A stretch of 8,535 bases of DNA from an uncultured Slackia sp. (lineage in GTDB: Bacteria > Actinomycetota > Coriobacteriia > Coriobacteriales > Eggerthellaceae), in assembly GCA_937895975.1 (NCBI GenBank), contig CALBLG010000081.1:1-8535 (forward strand), written 5' to 3'. The translations under genes and the position numbers were made by a program. The notes beneath the pieces were generated by a model that saw only the letters and a list, made by a program, of their open reading frames with translations, had not been told where the DNA came from and did not search any database. Below, piece after piece: positions 1 through 6,663 of the stretch (positions are counted from its first letter, which is position 1; each line of letters starts with the position of its first letter).

Positions 1-22
1 GACGCACGCTATGGCGGTTGCT

Positions 23-616
23 CTATCTCAATTTCGCCAAGACCGCTTCCGTAGTAGTTACGCGGGAATCGTAGCAGCGCGTGAAGTATTCCAGGCCGCC
101 CTCTTGTGTGCCCACGAGGAGCGTCGCCGTTGCGTCGGCGGGCACGATGGTCTTGTAGCCGCGGAAATAGGCTCCTGCGAGCGTTTGCAGCACGCAGATG
201 TTGGTATCGCAGCCGACAGCAATCAGCGTGTCAACGCCCAGCTCGCGAAGCGTCAGGTCTAAATCGGTTTGGAAGAAGCCATCGTAGCGGCGCTTGGGAA
301 TGATGAAGTCGCTTTCCTGCACGTCGAATGCCGCCAGGGGCTGCGCGGCATCGGTGCCGGCCAGGCCATGCTCCCCCCACAGCTCAATTTCCTTGTCGAG
401 GCCAGGAATGTGGGCATCGCATGAGAACAACACGGGGATCCCTTTCGCGCGCGCCGCTTTGACGATGCTCACGCAGTTGTCTGCCATGCTCTCGAGCCCG
501 GGCGTTGCTCCCCCTTCGCCGCCAAGTACGTCGATTACCAAGACGGCGGTTTTCGTCTTGTCAAATACGTCGCTCTGCTGCCAGGGGGTATCCTGTGCGA
601 CAGGAACATAGGCCAT
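23..616 (-). CDS. Cysteine hydrolase, isochorismatase/nicotinamidase superfamily
   Basis: Soluble alpha/beta hydrolase of 197 aa, close to the usual size of single-domain isochorismatase-like enzymes. The Asp-Lys-Cys triad is visible: D29 in VLVIDV, K108 in IIPKRRYDGFF, and nucleophile C141 in GCDTNICV, just after the strand and cis-peptide region typical of the family. D67 and H69 (SCDAH) and H83 (WGEHG) sit where nicotinamidases bind zinc, so nicotinamide deamidation (NAD salvage) is a plausible reaction. Related members hydrolyse other amides or N-carbamoyl compounds, so the substrate is not fixed. The ATG at 614-616 is preceded by GGAAGGAT with about 6-7 nt spacing, which supports this start. 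It lies downstream of the flippase gene on the same strand but 215 bp away, with strong hairpins between, so it is probably a separate transcription unit. A weak TACAAT -10-like box lies at 649-654 on the minus strand, without a convincing -35. Confidence 0.9.
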   Translation of the reverse strand: MAYVPVAQDTPWQQSDVFDKTKTAVLVIDVLGGEGGATPGLESMADNCVSIVKAARAKGIPVLFSCDAHIPGLDKEIELWGEHGLAGTDAAQPLAAFDVQESDFIIPKRRYDGFFQTDLDLTLRELGVDTLIAVGCDTNICVLQTLAGAYFRGYKTIVPADATATLLVGTQEGGLEYFTRCYDSRVTTTEAVLAKLR

Positions 617-709
617 GGTTGTATCCTTCCCTCGAAAACGTTCGTGCCATTGTAACGCCCGTATTGAGCGTTATTCTCACGAATGCCGTGACTAAAGAGT
701 AAAAAAGAG

Positions 710-839
710 GGATTTGCGGCGGGATCGGCGGAGACACTTTTCCGCAGGAGCCGAAAGCCACTTAATGTGGCTTTCGTGCGAGTCAGGACTTGTTTCGTAG
801 CCCAGCCTGCCGCAAATCTAGGCAGGCTGGGCTATTTTT
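710..839 (+). other. Structured intergenic region: terminator-like hairpin competing with a long-range helix
   Basis: Three pairings are visible. (1) 752-761 pairs with 767-776, a perfect 10-bp hairpin with a 5-nt loop. (2) 798-811 pairs with 821-834, a perfect 14-bp hairpin with a 9-nt loop, followed on the plus strand by TTTTT (835-839). This has the form of an intrinsic terminator. (3) 711-723 pairs with 806-818, 13 bp with one G-U on the plus strand, enclosing hairpin 1 and using part of the arm and loop of hairpin 2. Helices 2 and 3 therefore exclude each other, as in attenuators and riboswitches. On the minus strand the stop codon of the flippase (832-834) lies in hairpin 2, and the 720-711 strand of helix 3 is followed by CCTCTTTTTT. 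It could therefore act as a terminator or leader element for the minus-strand genes instead. I cannot assign it to a known RNA family. Confidence 0.4.
798..839 (+). terminator. Intrinsic terminator-like hairpin (T-tract on plus strand)
   Basis: Perfect 14-bp stem (798-811 with 821-834) followed by five T on the plus strand. No plus-strand gene lies upstream, so it either ends an unannotated plus-strand RNA or works in both directions after the flippase gene. In the minus direction there is no downstream T-run. Confidence 0.5.
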
Positions 840-2697
840 GATGCTTTCCCCGCGTAGTGCGAGGATGCACGACCTGCGTGCGGGCGTGCGCCATATGGCG
901 TCCGCCAAGGGCTCGGGTATCGTCCTCGAACTCTTGCGCCTCGGCAGCCCTCTGCTTCTCTTTGGCGGCTTGCTCCATCAGCTGCGCCCTGACGCGCGCC
1001 TTACGTTCGCGCTCGCGCCTATCGGCATCGCTCACCTGGCCGACCGAAGACACGGTCGCGTTCGCTATTCGGGCGTGTTGGGCGCGTCGCTCTTCTTCTT
1101 GGAGCGTGGCGTTTTCGGGACGCATATGTCGTGCGCGCATCACGTTCGTTTTGCCCGTCCTCACCTGCTCGCGCGCACTGTGGATTGCGGCCTGGTTTTT
1201 CTTGCGCGAGCGAAGCGCGTCTGCCTGCGAGATGTCGATGCGGCCCGACATGGACGGGTTCACCGGCAACGTGGGCGTGCGGCCCTGAGCTTCGTCTTCA
1301 GCGTCCCATACGGCGCCGTTGCGAAATTCCACGCGAATCGAGATGTATTCCATGGCCAGCAGCGACAACAGGATAGCCATAACGATGAGATATCCGATTA
1401 CCGCGCCCGGCAGCCCCGTGAAGTTGATGAGCAAGATGGGAACGAAAATCGAGAAGCCGAATGTAATGAAATACAGTTTGGTCACGTCGCCCTGGCGACG
1501 CAACACAGTGATTACCTGGTACAGGAAATCGACCGCTGCGGTTACGCCGCCGGCAACCACCATGATGTAGGCCAAGCCGCGGAATTGCTCAAAATCCAAG
1601 CCATACATCCAGCTCATCAAGGGGATGCCAATCCATCCCATGATGGCAGCCATCGCTCCGGTGAACGCCACGATGACACCCATCATAGCCAGAATGGCTA
1701 TGTCGAAGCGTTTGCGGCGCGTCGGGTCGGCCCATTCCTTCGTCAGGCGCACCAGCAATGGCTTGTAGACCAGTTGGATAGCCAGCATAATGCCCTGCGC
1801 AGGGAAATACAGCGCGTTGAAGTACAGCTGGCTGTCGTAAGGCAGCACGCCTTCCATAACGAACTTCGGCATGCTCTCGATGAGATTGAACAGGAACACA
1901 GCCAAAAACAGCGGGAAGCATTGCTGGAAGATGACCTTCACGCTTGCCAGCGTGAAGCGGGGCGACTTTGGCGTTTCGATAAGCCCCAGCGGGAACGTGA
2001 GGAACACGAACGTGAGCGCCGCCACCACGGCCATCACGACTGATGCCACGCCCACGTTGCGCGTGATGAGCAGGGCGAGCGAGAACAACGCCACCACCGC
2101 AAACGAGCGCACCGCTTGCGAGATTCCGGCAAGGTAGAATTTGTCTTGCTGCTGCAGACGGCCTTCATACACGTCAGCCAAGGCGTCGATCATGCGGTAG
2201 AAATACACGCCGATCGAAATGGTGAGCATTTCCCCATCGTAGCCGCGCACCATGCAATAGCCTACGCCCACGACCATCATGAGCGCGCAGGTTATAACGC
2301 GGTTCACCTCGTAGTCGGCGAAGGAATGCTTCTCGTCGATGTCGGACACTTGGTAGGTGCGCACGCCGTAGTTGCCGATCATCATGAACAGCGTGGCGGT
2401 GATGAACGCCAGCGAGAACATGCCGGCGAGCTCGGCGTTGGTGAGCTGCGTGATGACGATCGTGAGCACGGGAAACACCATGCCCCACGCCCCAATGCCG
2501 ATGGAATTGCAGATATAGTCGCGCGACGTGCGGTGCGAGGCATACATCTCGTCTTGGTCGGCGAGAGAGCCGTCCTTCGCGGCGCCAAGCAACCGGTTCC
2601 ACCATTGGGAAATGACCCTGGTGAGCGCGTTATCCACGAAAATATTCGCCATGCTGAACGGCAATCCCCTTTCGAGCGCCCCATCGGGCGCGTGCAT
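832..2697 (-). CDS. Polytopic membrane protein, polysaccharide flippase-like (Wzx/MATE-type), with long charged C-terminal tail
   Basis: A 621-aa protein with about 12 hydrophobic segments, at roughly residues 64-86, 91-110, 134-150, 157-174, 195-212, 217-240, 258-276, 296-316, 333-357, 374-395, 407-424 and 430-452. A hydrophilic tail of about 165 residues follows, rich in Arg, Glu, Ala and Gln. The core resembles oligosaccharide flippases of the 'lipopolysaccharide biosynthesis protein' type, which move lipid-linked saccharides across the cytoplasmic membrane. This rests on topology and general look, without a diagnostic motif. The tail is longer than in ordinary Wzx proteins. Two starts are possible. 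The ATG at 2697 has only a weak AGG 6 nt upstream. The ATG at 2652 (MANIFVDN, 606 aa) has AAAGGGG at a long 13-nt spacing and would suit a promoter whose TATAAT (2717-2712) lies just upstream of 2697. No glycosyltransferase neighbours are present, so the substrate is unknown. Confidence 0.75.
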   Translation of the reverse strand: MHAPDGALERGLPFSMANIFVDNALTRVISQWWNRLLGAAKDGSLADQDEMYASHRTSRDYICNSIGIGAWGMVFPVLTIVITQLTNAELAGMFSLAFITATLFMMIGNYGVRTYQVSDIDEKHSFADYEVNRVITCALMMVVGVGYCMVRGYDGEMLTISIGVYFYRMIDALADVYEGRLQQQDKFYLAGISQAVRSFAVVALFSLALLITRNVGVASVVMAVVAALTFVFLTFPLGLIETPKSPRFTLASVKVIFQQCFPLFLAVFLFNLIESMPKFVMEGVLPYDSQLYFNALYFPAQGIMLAIQLVYKPLLVRLTKEWADPTRRKRFDIAILAMMGVIVAFTGAMAAIMGWIGIPLMSWMYGLDFEQFRGLAYIMVVAGGVTAAVDFLYQVITVLRRQGDVTKLYFITFGFSIFVPILLINFTGLPGAVIGYLIVMAILLSLLAMEYISIRVEFRNGAVWDAEDEAQGRTPTLPVNPSMSGRIDISQADALRSRKKNQAAIHSAREQVRTGKTNVMRARHMRPENATLQEEERRAQHARIANATVSSVGQVSDADRRERERKARVRAQLMEQAAKEKQRAAEAQEFEDDTRALGGRHMAHARTQVVHPRTTRGKHQK

Positions 2698-2710
2698 TTC
2701 TAACCTGTGA

Positions 2711-2747
2711 AATTATAAAGCCCCGCTCGAGCAACCTCGAACGGGGC
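2711..2747 (-). terminator. Candidate intrinsic terminator downstream of tcyP
   Basis: On the minus strand a 12-bp stem (2747-2736 with 2731-2720, one G-T pair) with a 4-nt loop is followed by TTTATAATTT. It lies after the tcyP gene and its two large stem-loops and before the flippase start, which suits transcription termination. The T-tract is interrupted, so strength is uncertain. Confidence 0.45.
2712..2717 (-). promoter_or_regulatory. Candidate -10 box for the flippase gene
   Basis: A perfect TATAAT reads on the minus strand 15 nt upstream of the outer ATG and 59 nt upstream of the inner ATG. No good -35 hexamer lies at 16-18 bp, because that stretch is occupied by a GC-rich hairpin. The sequence may instead just be the T-rich tail of that hairpin. 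Confidence 0.3.
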
Positions 2748-2798
2748 GCGGCAGCGTCAACAAACGTTCACCTGCCTTGAAGTTTTCTGAAAATGTCT

Positions 2799-2882
2799 CG
2801 GCCTCCGATTTGGGGCTAGGCATGTCTCCGGGACAACGTTCCAGGCGTCCCTACGACATGTCCAGCCCCAAATCGGAGGCCG
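2799..2882. repeat. Large stem-loop A (conserved-loop family, copy 1)
   Basis: Perfect 19-bp inverted repeat (2799-2817 with 2864-2882). After one mismatch it continues with 8 more pairs (2819-2826 with 2855-2862, one G-T), leaving a 28-nt loop (2827-2854). The loop carries the core GGGACAACGTTCCAGGCGTC. There is no T-tract after the stem on either strand. The loop is complementary to the loop of stem-loop B. Confidence 0.85.
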
Positions 2883-2899
2883 CAGTAAGTTAACGTTGT

Positions 2900-2973
2900 G
2901 CGGATTGGGTTCGTGTGCCCTCGGAGGGACGCCTGGAACGTTGTCCCGGAGAGGGCATGCGAACCCAATCCGC
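2900..2973. repeat. Large stem-loop B (conserved-loop family, copy 2, opposite orientation)
   Basis: A 23-bp stem (2900-2922 with 2951-2973, two G-T pairs) closes a 28-nt loop (2923-2950). The reverse complement of this loop equals the loop of copy 1 except for one base near its end. Counting neighbouring bases, 27 nt are perfectly complementary (2826-2852 versus 2925-2951). The outer edge is 7 bp from the tcyP stop codon, so on the tcyP mRNA this is a 3'-UTR hairpin. Confidence 0.85.
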
Positions 2974-2980
2974 TTGATGA

Positions 2981-4393
2981 CTATGCCTCGATGCTGCCGG
3001 CGGTGTTCACCTGGGCTTCGGGGTCGTTGAATACGTCGCGGTTGAGGCCGCCATTCACGTTCGAGGACGTGATGCCCGCAACCATGGAGTCGCTCACGTT
3101 CAGCGCGGTGCGGCCCATGTCGATGAGGGGCTCGACGGACGCGAGGATGCCCACGATTTCAATAGGCAGGCCCAGCGTGCCCAGCACGATAAGCGAGGCG
3201 AACGTCGCGCCGCCGCCCACGCCGGCGATGCCGAACGAGCTCACCACGATGACGGCCACGAGCATAACCACGAATTCGGGCGAGAACACGTTGATGCCGA
3301 CGGTCGGGGCGATGATGGTGGCAAGCATGGCCGGGTAGATGCCCGCGCAACCATTCTGGCCGATGGACATGCCGAAGCTGGCTGCGAAGTTCGCGGTGGC
3401 GGAATCGACGCCCAAGGCGTGGCGCTGCGTTTCGATGTTCATCGGCAGCGCGCCGGCGCTGGTGCGCGACACGAAGGCGAAGCTCAGCACGGGGAATGCC
3501 TTCTTCAGGTAGGTTACCGGGCTGCAGCCGTTCGCCGCCACGATGATGAGGTGCACGATGAGCACGGTAATCAGCGCGATATAGCTTACGATGACGAATT
3601 TGCCCAGGTCGAGCACGGCTGCGAAGTCGCTTTTCGCCATGAAGCTCGCGATAAGGGCCAAAACGCCGTACGGGGTGAGCGACAGCACCATGTTGACGAT
3701 ACGCATCACGATGCCGTAGAGCGCGTCGATGAGCTTCTTGAAGAATTCTGCCTGTTCGGAGTCTTTATCGCGCAGCTTGAGGTACGCGATGCCCACGATT
3801 GCCGAGAAGATGACCACGGCGATGGTCGAGGTGGAGCGGCTGCCGGTGAAATCGGCGAACACGTTGGTGGGGATGAAGCTCAGCAGCTCTTGCGGAATGG
3901 TGAGCGCCTGCACGGTGTCTTGCTTGGTCTGCAGCGTTTCAAGCTTGCTGGGGTCGACCGTGCCGTCGGCAAAGCTTGCACCCGCCAGGCCCGAGAACGC
4001 GATGACAGCCCAGCCAACGAGCGCCGCGATGGCGACCGTCGCAAGCAGCGCGACGAGCACGACCGCGCCGATCTTGCCCAGGTTGTCAACGACCTCTGCG
4101 CGCGTGAACGCGCCCACGATTGCGACGAACACCAGCGGCATGACGAGCATCTTCAGCAGATTGATGTAGCCTTGGCCGACGATGCTTATCCAATCGAGCG
4201 CCGTGGTGGTAGCGTCGGTGCCCAGGCCCAGCACCAGCTGAATGCCTGCGCCGAACACGACGCCCAGGCCCAGTGCGGTAAACACGCGGAATGTGAAGCT
4301 CTTGCCTTTCTTCTTCAGAAACGCAAGGAAGGCGATAAGCGCCGCGAGAATCGCGAGCACTGCCACCGTCGGTGCGACGGTTTCGAATGACAT
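2981..4393 (-). CDS. tcyP: L-cystine:cation symporter TcyP (DAACS family)
   Basis: A 470-aa secondary transporter of the dicarboxylate/amino acid:cation symporter fold, predicted to import L-cystine. The N-terminal part with FRVFTALGLGVVFG (35-48), then GYINLLKMLVMPLVFVAIV (75-93) and NLGKIG (104-109), closely follows TcyP/YdjN proteins rather than glutamate or C4-dicarboxylate carriers. Substrate-site landmarks are the HP1 loop SRTSAGALPMNIE (309-321), the TM7 motif GQNGCAGIYPAML (345-357), HP2 around SSFGIAGVGGGA (385-396), and TM8 DMGRTALNVSDS (425-436). The reading frame is open upstream to a GTG at 4423. The ATG at 4393 is preferred because AAGGGGG precedes it by 8 nt and it places the first membrane helix at the N terminus. 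It is single-gene and divergent from the amidohydrolase. A promoter at 4451-4479 and TAGGT half-sites upstream suggest its own regulation, perhaps by sulfur status (inference). Confidence 0.9.
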   Translation of the reverse strand: MSFETVAPTVAVLAILAALIAFLAFLKKKGKSFTFRVFTALGLGVVFGAGIQLVLGLGTDATTTALDWISIVGQGYINLLKMLVMPLVFVAIVGAFTRAEVVDNLGKIGAVVLVALLATVAIAALVGWAVIAFSGLAGASFADGTVDPSKLETLQTKQDTVQALTIPQELLSFIPTNVFADFTGSRSTSTIAVVIFSAIVGIAYLKLRDKDSEQAEFFKKLIDALYGIVMRIVNMVLSLTPYGVLALIASFMAKSDFAAVLDLGKFVIVSYIALITVLIVHLIIVAANGCSPVTYLKKAFPVLSFAFVSRTSAGALPMNIETQRHALGVDSATANFAASFGMSIGQNGCAGIYPAMLATIIAPTVGINVFSPEFVVMLVAVIVVSSFGIAGVGGGATFASLIVLGTLGLPIEIVGILASVEPLIDMGRTALNVSDSMVAGITSSNVNGGLNRDVFNDPEAQVNTAGSIEA

Positions 4394-4450
4394 GGTGGAA
4401 TCCCCCTTCATAATGCGAGGCACTCGCCTCTTTTCGGATGACGAGTCGGC

Positions 4451-4479
4451 ATTATGGTGCTATATCCCCATAAATGCAA
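4451..4479 (-). promoter_or_regulatory. Candidate sigma-70-type promoter of tcyP
   Basis: On the minus strand TTGCAT (4479-4474) and CATAAT (4456-4451) are separated by exactly 17 bp, in the AT-richest part of the divergent intergenic region. The -10 matches consensus at 5 of 6 and the -35 at 3 of 6. The predicted start lies about 50 nt upstream of the tcyP ATG. Confidence 0.5.
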
Positions 4480-4522
4480 TAGGTTTATAGGTTTTTATTT
4501 CAAAAAGGATTCGACCTATTGC
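4476..4522. promoter_or_regulatory. Inverted and direct TAGGT half-sites over the tcyP -35 (putative operator)
   Basis: GCAATAGGT (4476-4484) and its exact reverse complement ACCTATTGC (4514-4522) form a 9-bp inverted repeat with a 29-bp spacer. A direct copy of TAGGTTT follows the first arm (4480-4486 and 4488-4494, 8-bp phase). The left arm overlaps the tcyP -35 hexamer. The arrangement suits a repressor or activator with several half-sites; the protein is not in this window. Confidence 0.4.
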
Positions 4523-4530
4523 CGAAATCG

Positions 4531-4551
4531 ATAGTTCGCGCGCGCAACTAT
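4531..4551. promoter_or_regulatory. Palindrome ATAGTT-N9-AACTAT upstream of the amidohydrolase gene
   Basis: Two 6-bp arms flank CGCGCGCGC, giving a 21-bp dyad ending 13 bp before a TACAAT -10-like box (4565-4570). No good -35 hexamer is present and the dyad covers that position, which is typical of an activator or repressor site. The T-N11-A-like symmetry would suit a LysR-type regulator, but that is inference. Confidence 0.4.
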
Positions 4552-4564
4552 AGCCTTAGGCGGC

Positions 4565-4570
4565 TACAAT
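4565..4570 (+). promoter_or_regulatory. Candidate -10 box of the amidohydrolase gene
   Basis: TACAAT matches the consensus at 5 of 6 positions, 29 nt before the ATG. That leaves a short leader with the Shine-Dalgarno site AAGGAGG. The -35 region is poor. Confidence 0.35.
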
Positions 4571-4599
4571 TTAGGCAATCGATTCAAGGAGGATACCAG

Positions 4600-5979
4600 A
4601 TGTCGTATGCATTCATTCATGCCACGGTGCTCGACGGCACTGAAAAGATGAAACCGCAGGTTGATGCCGCGGTTCTCGTCGATGATGAGGGCAAAATCGT
4701 TGAGGTGGGCCCAACGGCGAAGGTCAAGATGCGCGGCGGCGAGCAAATCGTCGACTTGCAGGGCAAATACCTTATGCCGGGCCTTATCAACATGCACGTG
4801 CATCTGTGCGGCGACGGTACGCCCCGCAGTTCGAGCAACGCCGAGGGCACGGTCGAAAAGGTAACCAGCAACCCTGTGGGCATGGCTATTTTGCGCCATA
4901 TGCTGAAGGCTTCACTGAAAAATCAGCTGGCGAGCGGCGTGACCACTGTGCGCAGCGTTGGCGATCCAGGCTATGCCGACATCCAGGTGCGCGACCAAAT
5001 CAAAGCTGGAAAATTCCAGGGGCCGCGTCTTATCGCGTCGGGCTGCGGCATCACGGTGCCCGATGGCCATGCGCGCCTGTTCGCGAAAAAGGCCACCACG
5101 CCCGAAGAGGGACGCGCGCTCGTGCACGAGCACTTCAGTCACGGCGCCGATCAAATCAAGCTGTTCATCACGGGCGGCGTGTTCGATGCCGAGGTCGAAG
5201 GCGAGCCCGGCGTGTTGCGCATGCCGCTTGAGATTGCGCAGGCGATTTGCGATGAGGCCCACAAACTCGGGCTTCGCACCAGCGCGCATATCGAGAGCAG
5301 CGAGGGCGTCGAGGTTGGCCTGAAAGCCGGCGTCGATACCATCGAGCACGGCGCTCCCCTTTCCGATGAACTGCTGAAGCTGTTCAAGAAAAATGGCTTG
5401 GGCAATGCGTCATCGCTCACGTGCACGCTTTCCCCCGCGTTGCCTTTCGCTGTGCTGCCACCCGAGAAGACCCACTCTACGCATGTGCAGAAGGTCAACG
5501 GCCGCGTGGTGTACGAAGGCGTTGCCACGGCGACCCGCCAAGCGCTTGCAAATGGCATTCCTGTGGGCTTGGGCACCGATTCGGCGTGCCCATTCGTCAC
5601 GCATTACGACATGTGGCGCGAAGTGGTGTATTTCCAGCGCCATACCGGCGTGACGCCCGAATTCGCGTTGCATACGGCCACCTTGAAGAATGCCCAGCTT
5701 TTGGGCGTTGCCGACGTAACGGGTTCCATCGAGACGGGCAAGAGTGCCGACATGATCGTTCTGGATGCGAACCCGCTCGACGATTTGATGGCGCTGCAGA
5801 ACGTTGCGCAAGTCTACATGGCTGGCAAATCCGTGAAATGCAAGGCGAAGCATCTGCCCAAGCTCGACGCGGAGCTCGACGGCATTATGGACGGCCTCGA
5901 CAGCGACCCGTTCGTGCGCGAATGGCAGGTTGAGGGCTCAAAGAAGGCGTCTGGCCCCTTCGCAAAGCTGAAGAAATAG
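4600..5979 (+). CDS. Metal-dependent amidohydrolase (imidazolonepropionase/Xaa-Pro dipeptidase-like)
   Basis: A 459-aa cytoplasmic hydrolase of the amidohydrolase superfamily, with the N- and C-terminal beta-sandwich around a TIM barrel. All metal-site residues are seen: HxH at H66 and H68 (GLINMHVHL), the probable carboxylated lysine K187 (DQIKLFITGG), H230 (TSAHIES), H250 (DTIEHG) and D327 (GLGTDSA). This set indicates a binuclear-zinc member of the group that includes Pro-Xaa dipeptidases and related deacetylases (COG1228-like). The substrate cannot be read from sequence, and imidazolonepropionase itself is unlikely to be the exact activity with no hut genes nearby. The frame is open upstream to a TTG at 4519. 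The ATG at 4600 is chosen because AAGGAGG stands 7 nt before it and the protein then begins like its relatives. No signal peptide is visible. The phosphodiesterase follows after 102 bp with no clear terminator between, so read-through is possible. Confidence 0.88.
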   Translation: MSYAFIHATVLDGTEKMKPQVDAAVLVDDEGKIVEVGPTAKVKMRGGEQIVDLQGKYLMPGLINMHVHLCGDGTPRSSSNAEGTVEKVTSNPVGMAILRHMLKASLKNQLASGVTTVRSVGDPGYADIQVRDQIKAGKFQGPRLIASGCGITVPDGHARLFAKKATTPEEGRALVHEHFSHGADQIKLFITGGVFDAEVEGEPGVLRMPLEIAQAICDEAHKLGLRTSAHIESSEGVEVGLKAGVDTIEHGAPLSDELLKLFKKNGLGNASSLTCTLSPALPFAVLPPEKTHSTHVQKVNGRVVYEGVATATRQALANGIPVGLGTDSACPFVTHYDMWREVVYFQRHTGVTPEFALHTATLKNAQLLGVADVTGSIETGKSADMIVLDANPLDDLMALQNVAQVYMAGKSVKCKAKHLPKLDAELDGIMDGLDSDPFVREWQVEGSKKASGPFAKLKK

Positions 5980-5995
5980 CCCCGCAAGGCAGCTC

Positions 5996-6013
5996 TTGGT
6001 GGGATTGGTGGGA
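5996..6013 (+). repeat. 9-bp perfect tandem repeat in the amidohydrolase-yfcE spacer
   Basis: TTGGTGGGA occurs twice head to tail. It sits next to a weak gggac/gtccc stem (6010-6014 with 6022-6026). There is no T-tract, so this is not a convincing terminator. Confidence 0.6.
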
Positions 6014-6081
6014 CTGCCCCCGTCCCAAGGGAGCCCTGCCCCACCTTTCCGATCGCCGACTAATGAGAAAGGAATACCTTC

Positions 6082-6621
6082 ATGAGACTCGCTATCGCAT
6101 CTGACATTCACGGTTCGGCGAAATGGTGCGAGAAATTCCTCTGTGCTGCCGACGAGGAAAACGCCGACGCAATCGTGCTGCTGGGCGATATTCTCTACCA
6201 TGGGCCGCGCAACGAGCAGCCAGAGGGCTACGATCCCAAAGCTGTGGCGGCTTTGCTCAATGAACGCGCCAACAAGATCGTCGCCGTGCGCGGGAATTGC
6301 GATTCGGAAGTCGACCAGATGATGCTCGAATTTCCCTGCATGAGCGATTATGCGTTGGTGTTCGATGAAGGCATGCGCCTGTTTTGTACGCATGGGCATG
6401 TATATGGCGGCGGTTTGCACGGCAGCTCGAACAACATGCCCCACTTGCCCTCTGGCAGCGCGCTTCTATTCGGCCACACTCACATGAAGGTCAACGAGCG
6501 CGATGTGCATCATTCTGGAATCTGGCTGTTCAACCCCGGCAGCGTGTCCATTCCCAAAGACGGCTCGCACAGTTTCGGCATCTTCGACGACAAGACGTTC
6601 ACTCATCGCATCTTGCTGTAA
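6082..6621 (+). CDS. yfcE: YfcE-type metallophosphoesterase (phosphodiesterase)
   Basis: A 179-aa protein, about the length of E. coli YfcE (184 aa), with the full calcineurin-like metal set. These are D8 and H10 (SDIHGS), D36 (LLGDILYHGPRN), N72 with D74 (VRGNCDSEVD), H104 and H106 (CTHGHVYGG), and H132 and H134 (FGHTHM). Family members hydrolyse phosphodiesters in a Mn-dependent way, with bis-pNPP as the test substrate; the natural substrate is unclear. The closing NPGSVSIPKDGSHSFGIF block is characteristic of the YfcE group. The ATG is backed by AAAGGA 8 nt upstream. It may be transcribed with the amidohydrolase. The last codons and the TAA stop lie inside the left arm of a 19-bp inverted repeat that forms part of its 3' end. 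Confidence 0.92.
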   Translation: MRLAIASDIHGSAKWCEKFLCAADEENADAIVLLGDILYHGPRNEQPEGYDPKAVAALLNERANKIVAVRGNCDSEVDQMMLEFPCMSDYALVFDEGMRLFCTHGHVYGGGLHGSSNNMPHLPSGSALLFGHTHMKVNERDVHHSGIWLFNPGSVSIPKDGSHSFGIFDDKTFTHRILL

Positions 6622-6663
6622 CGCGTTCAATGCTCAGAACGTTTAACGCGTTACAGCAAGATG
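6609..6663 (+). repeat. 19-bp perfect inverted repeat containing the yfcE stop codon
   Basis: 6609-6627 pairs exactly with 6645-6663, with a 17-nt loop. The left arm encodes the last residues and the TAA of yfcE. There is no T-tract, but a second hairpin follows at once and overlaps it by 2 nt. Together they form a double 3'-end structure that may protect the mRNA from exonucleases or block converging transcription. Confidence 0.85.

Noticed and set aside
790..2043. 417-codon plus-strand open frame opposite the flippase gene
   Set aside because: Antisense shadow in GC-rich DNA: the translation is low-complexity, rich in His, Arg and Gln, and the opposite strand encodes a coherent membrane protein.
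2799..2973. CRISPR array or simple terminator as explanation of the repeated sequence
   Set aside because: The repeats are inverted rather than direct, unevenly spaced with no spacer pattern, and neither stem is followed by a T-tract.
3419..4390. 323-codon plus-strand open frame opposite tcyP
   Set aside because: Translation is a repetitive run of His, Asp, Arg and Glu with no domain look. The TcyP motifs on the other strand are decisive.
5980..6081. Terminator between the amidohydrolase and yfcE
   Set aside because: Only a weak 5-bp stem (6010-6014 with 6022-6026) and loose pairings occur, with no T-run, so I left the two genes as possibly co-transcribed.
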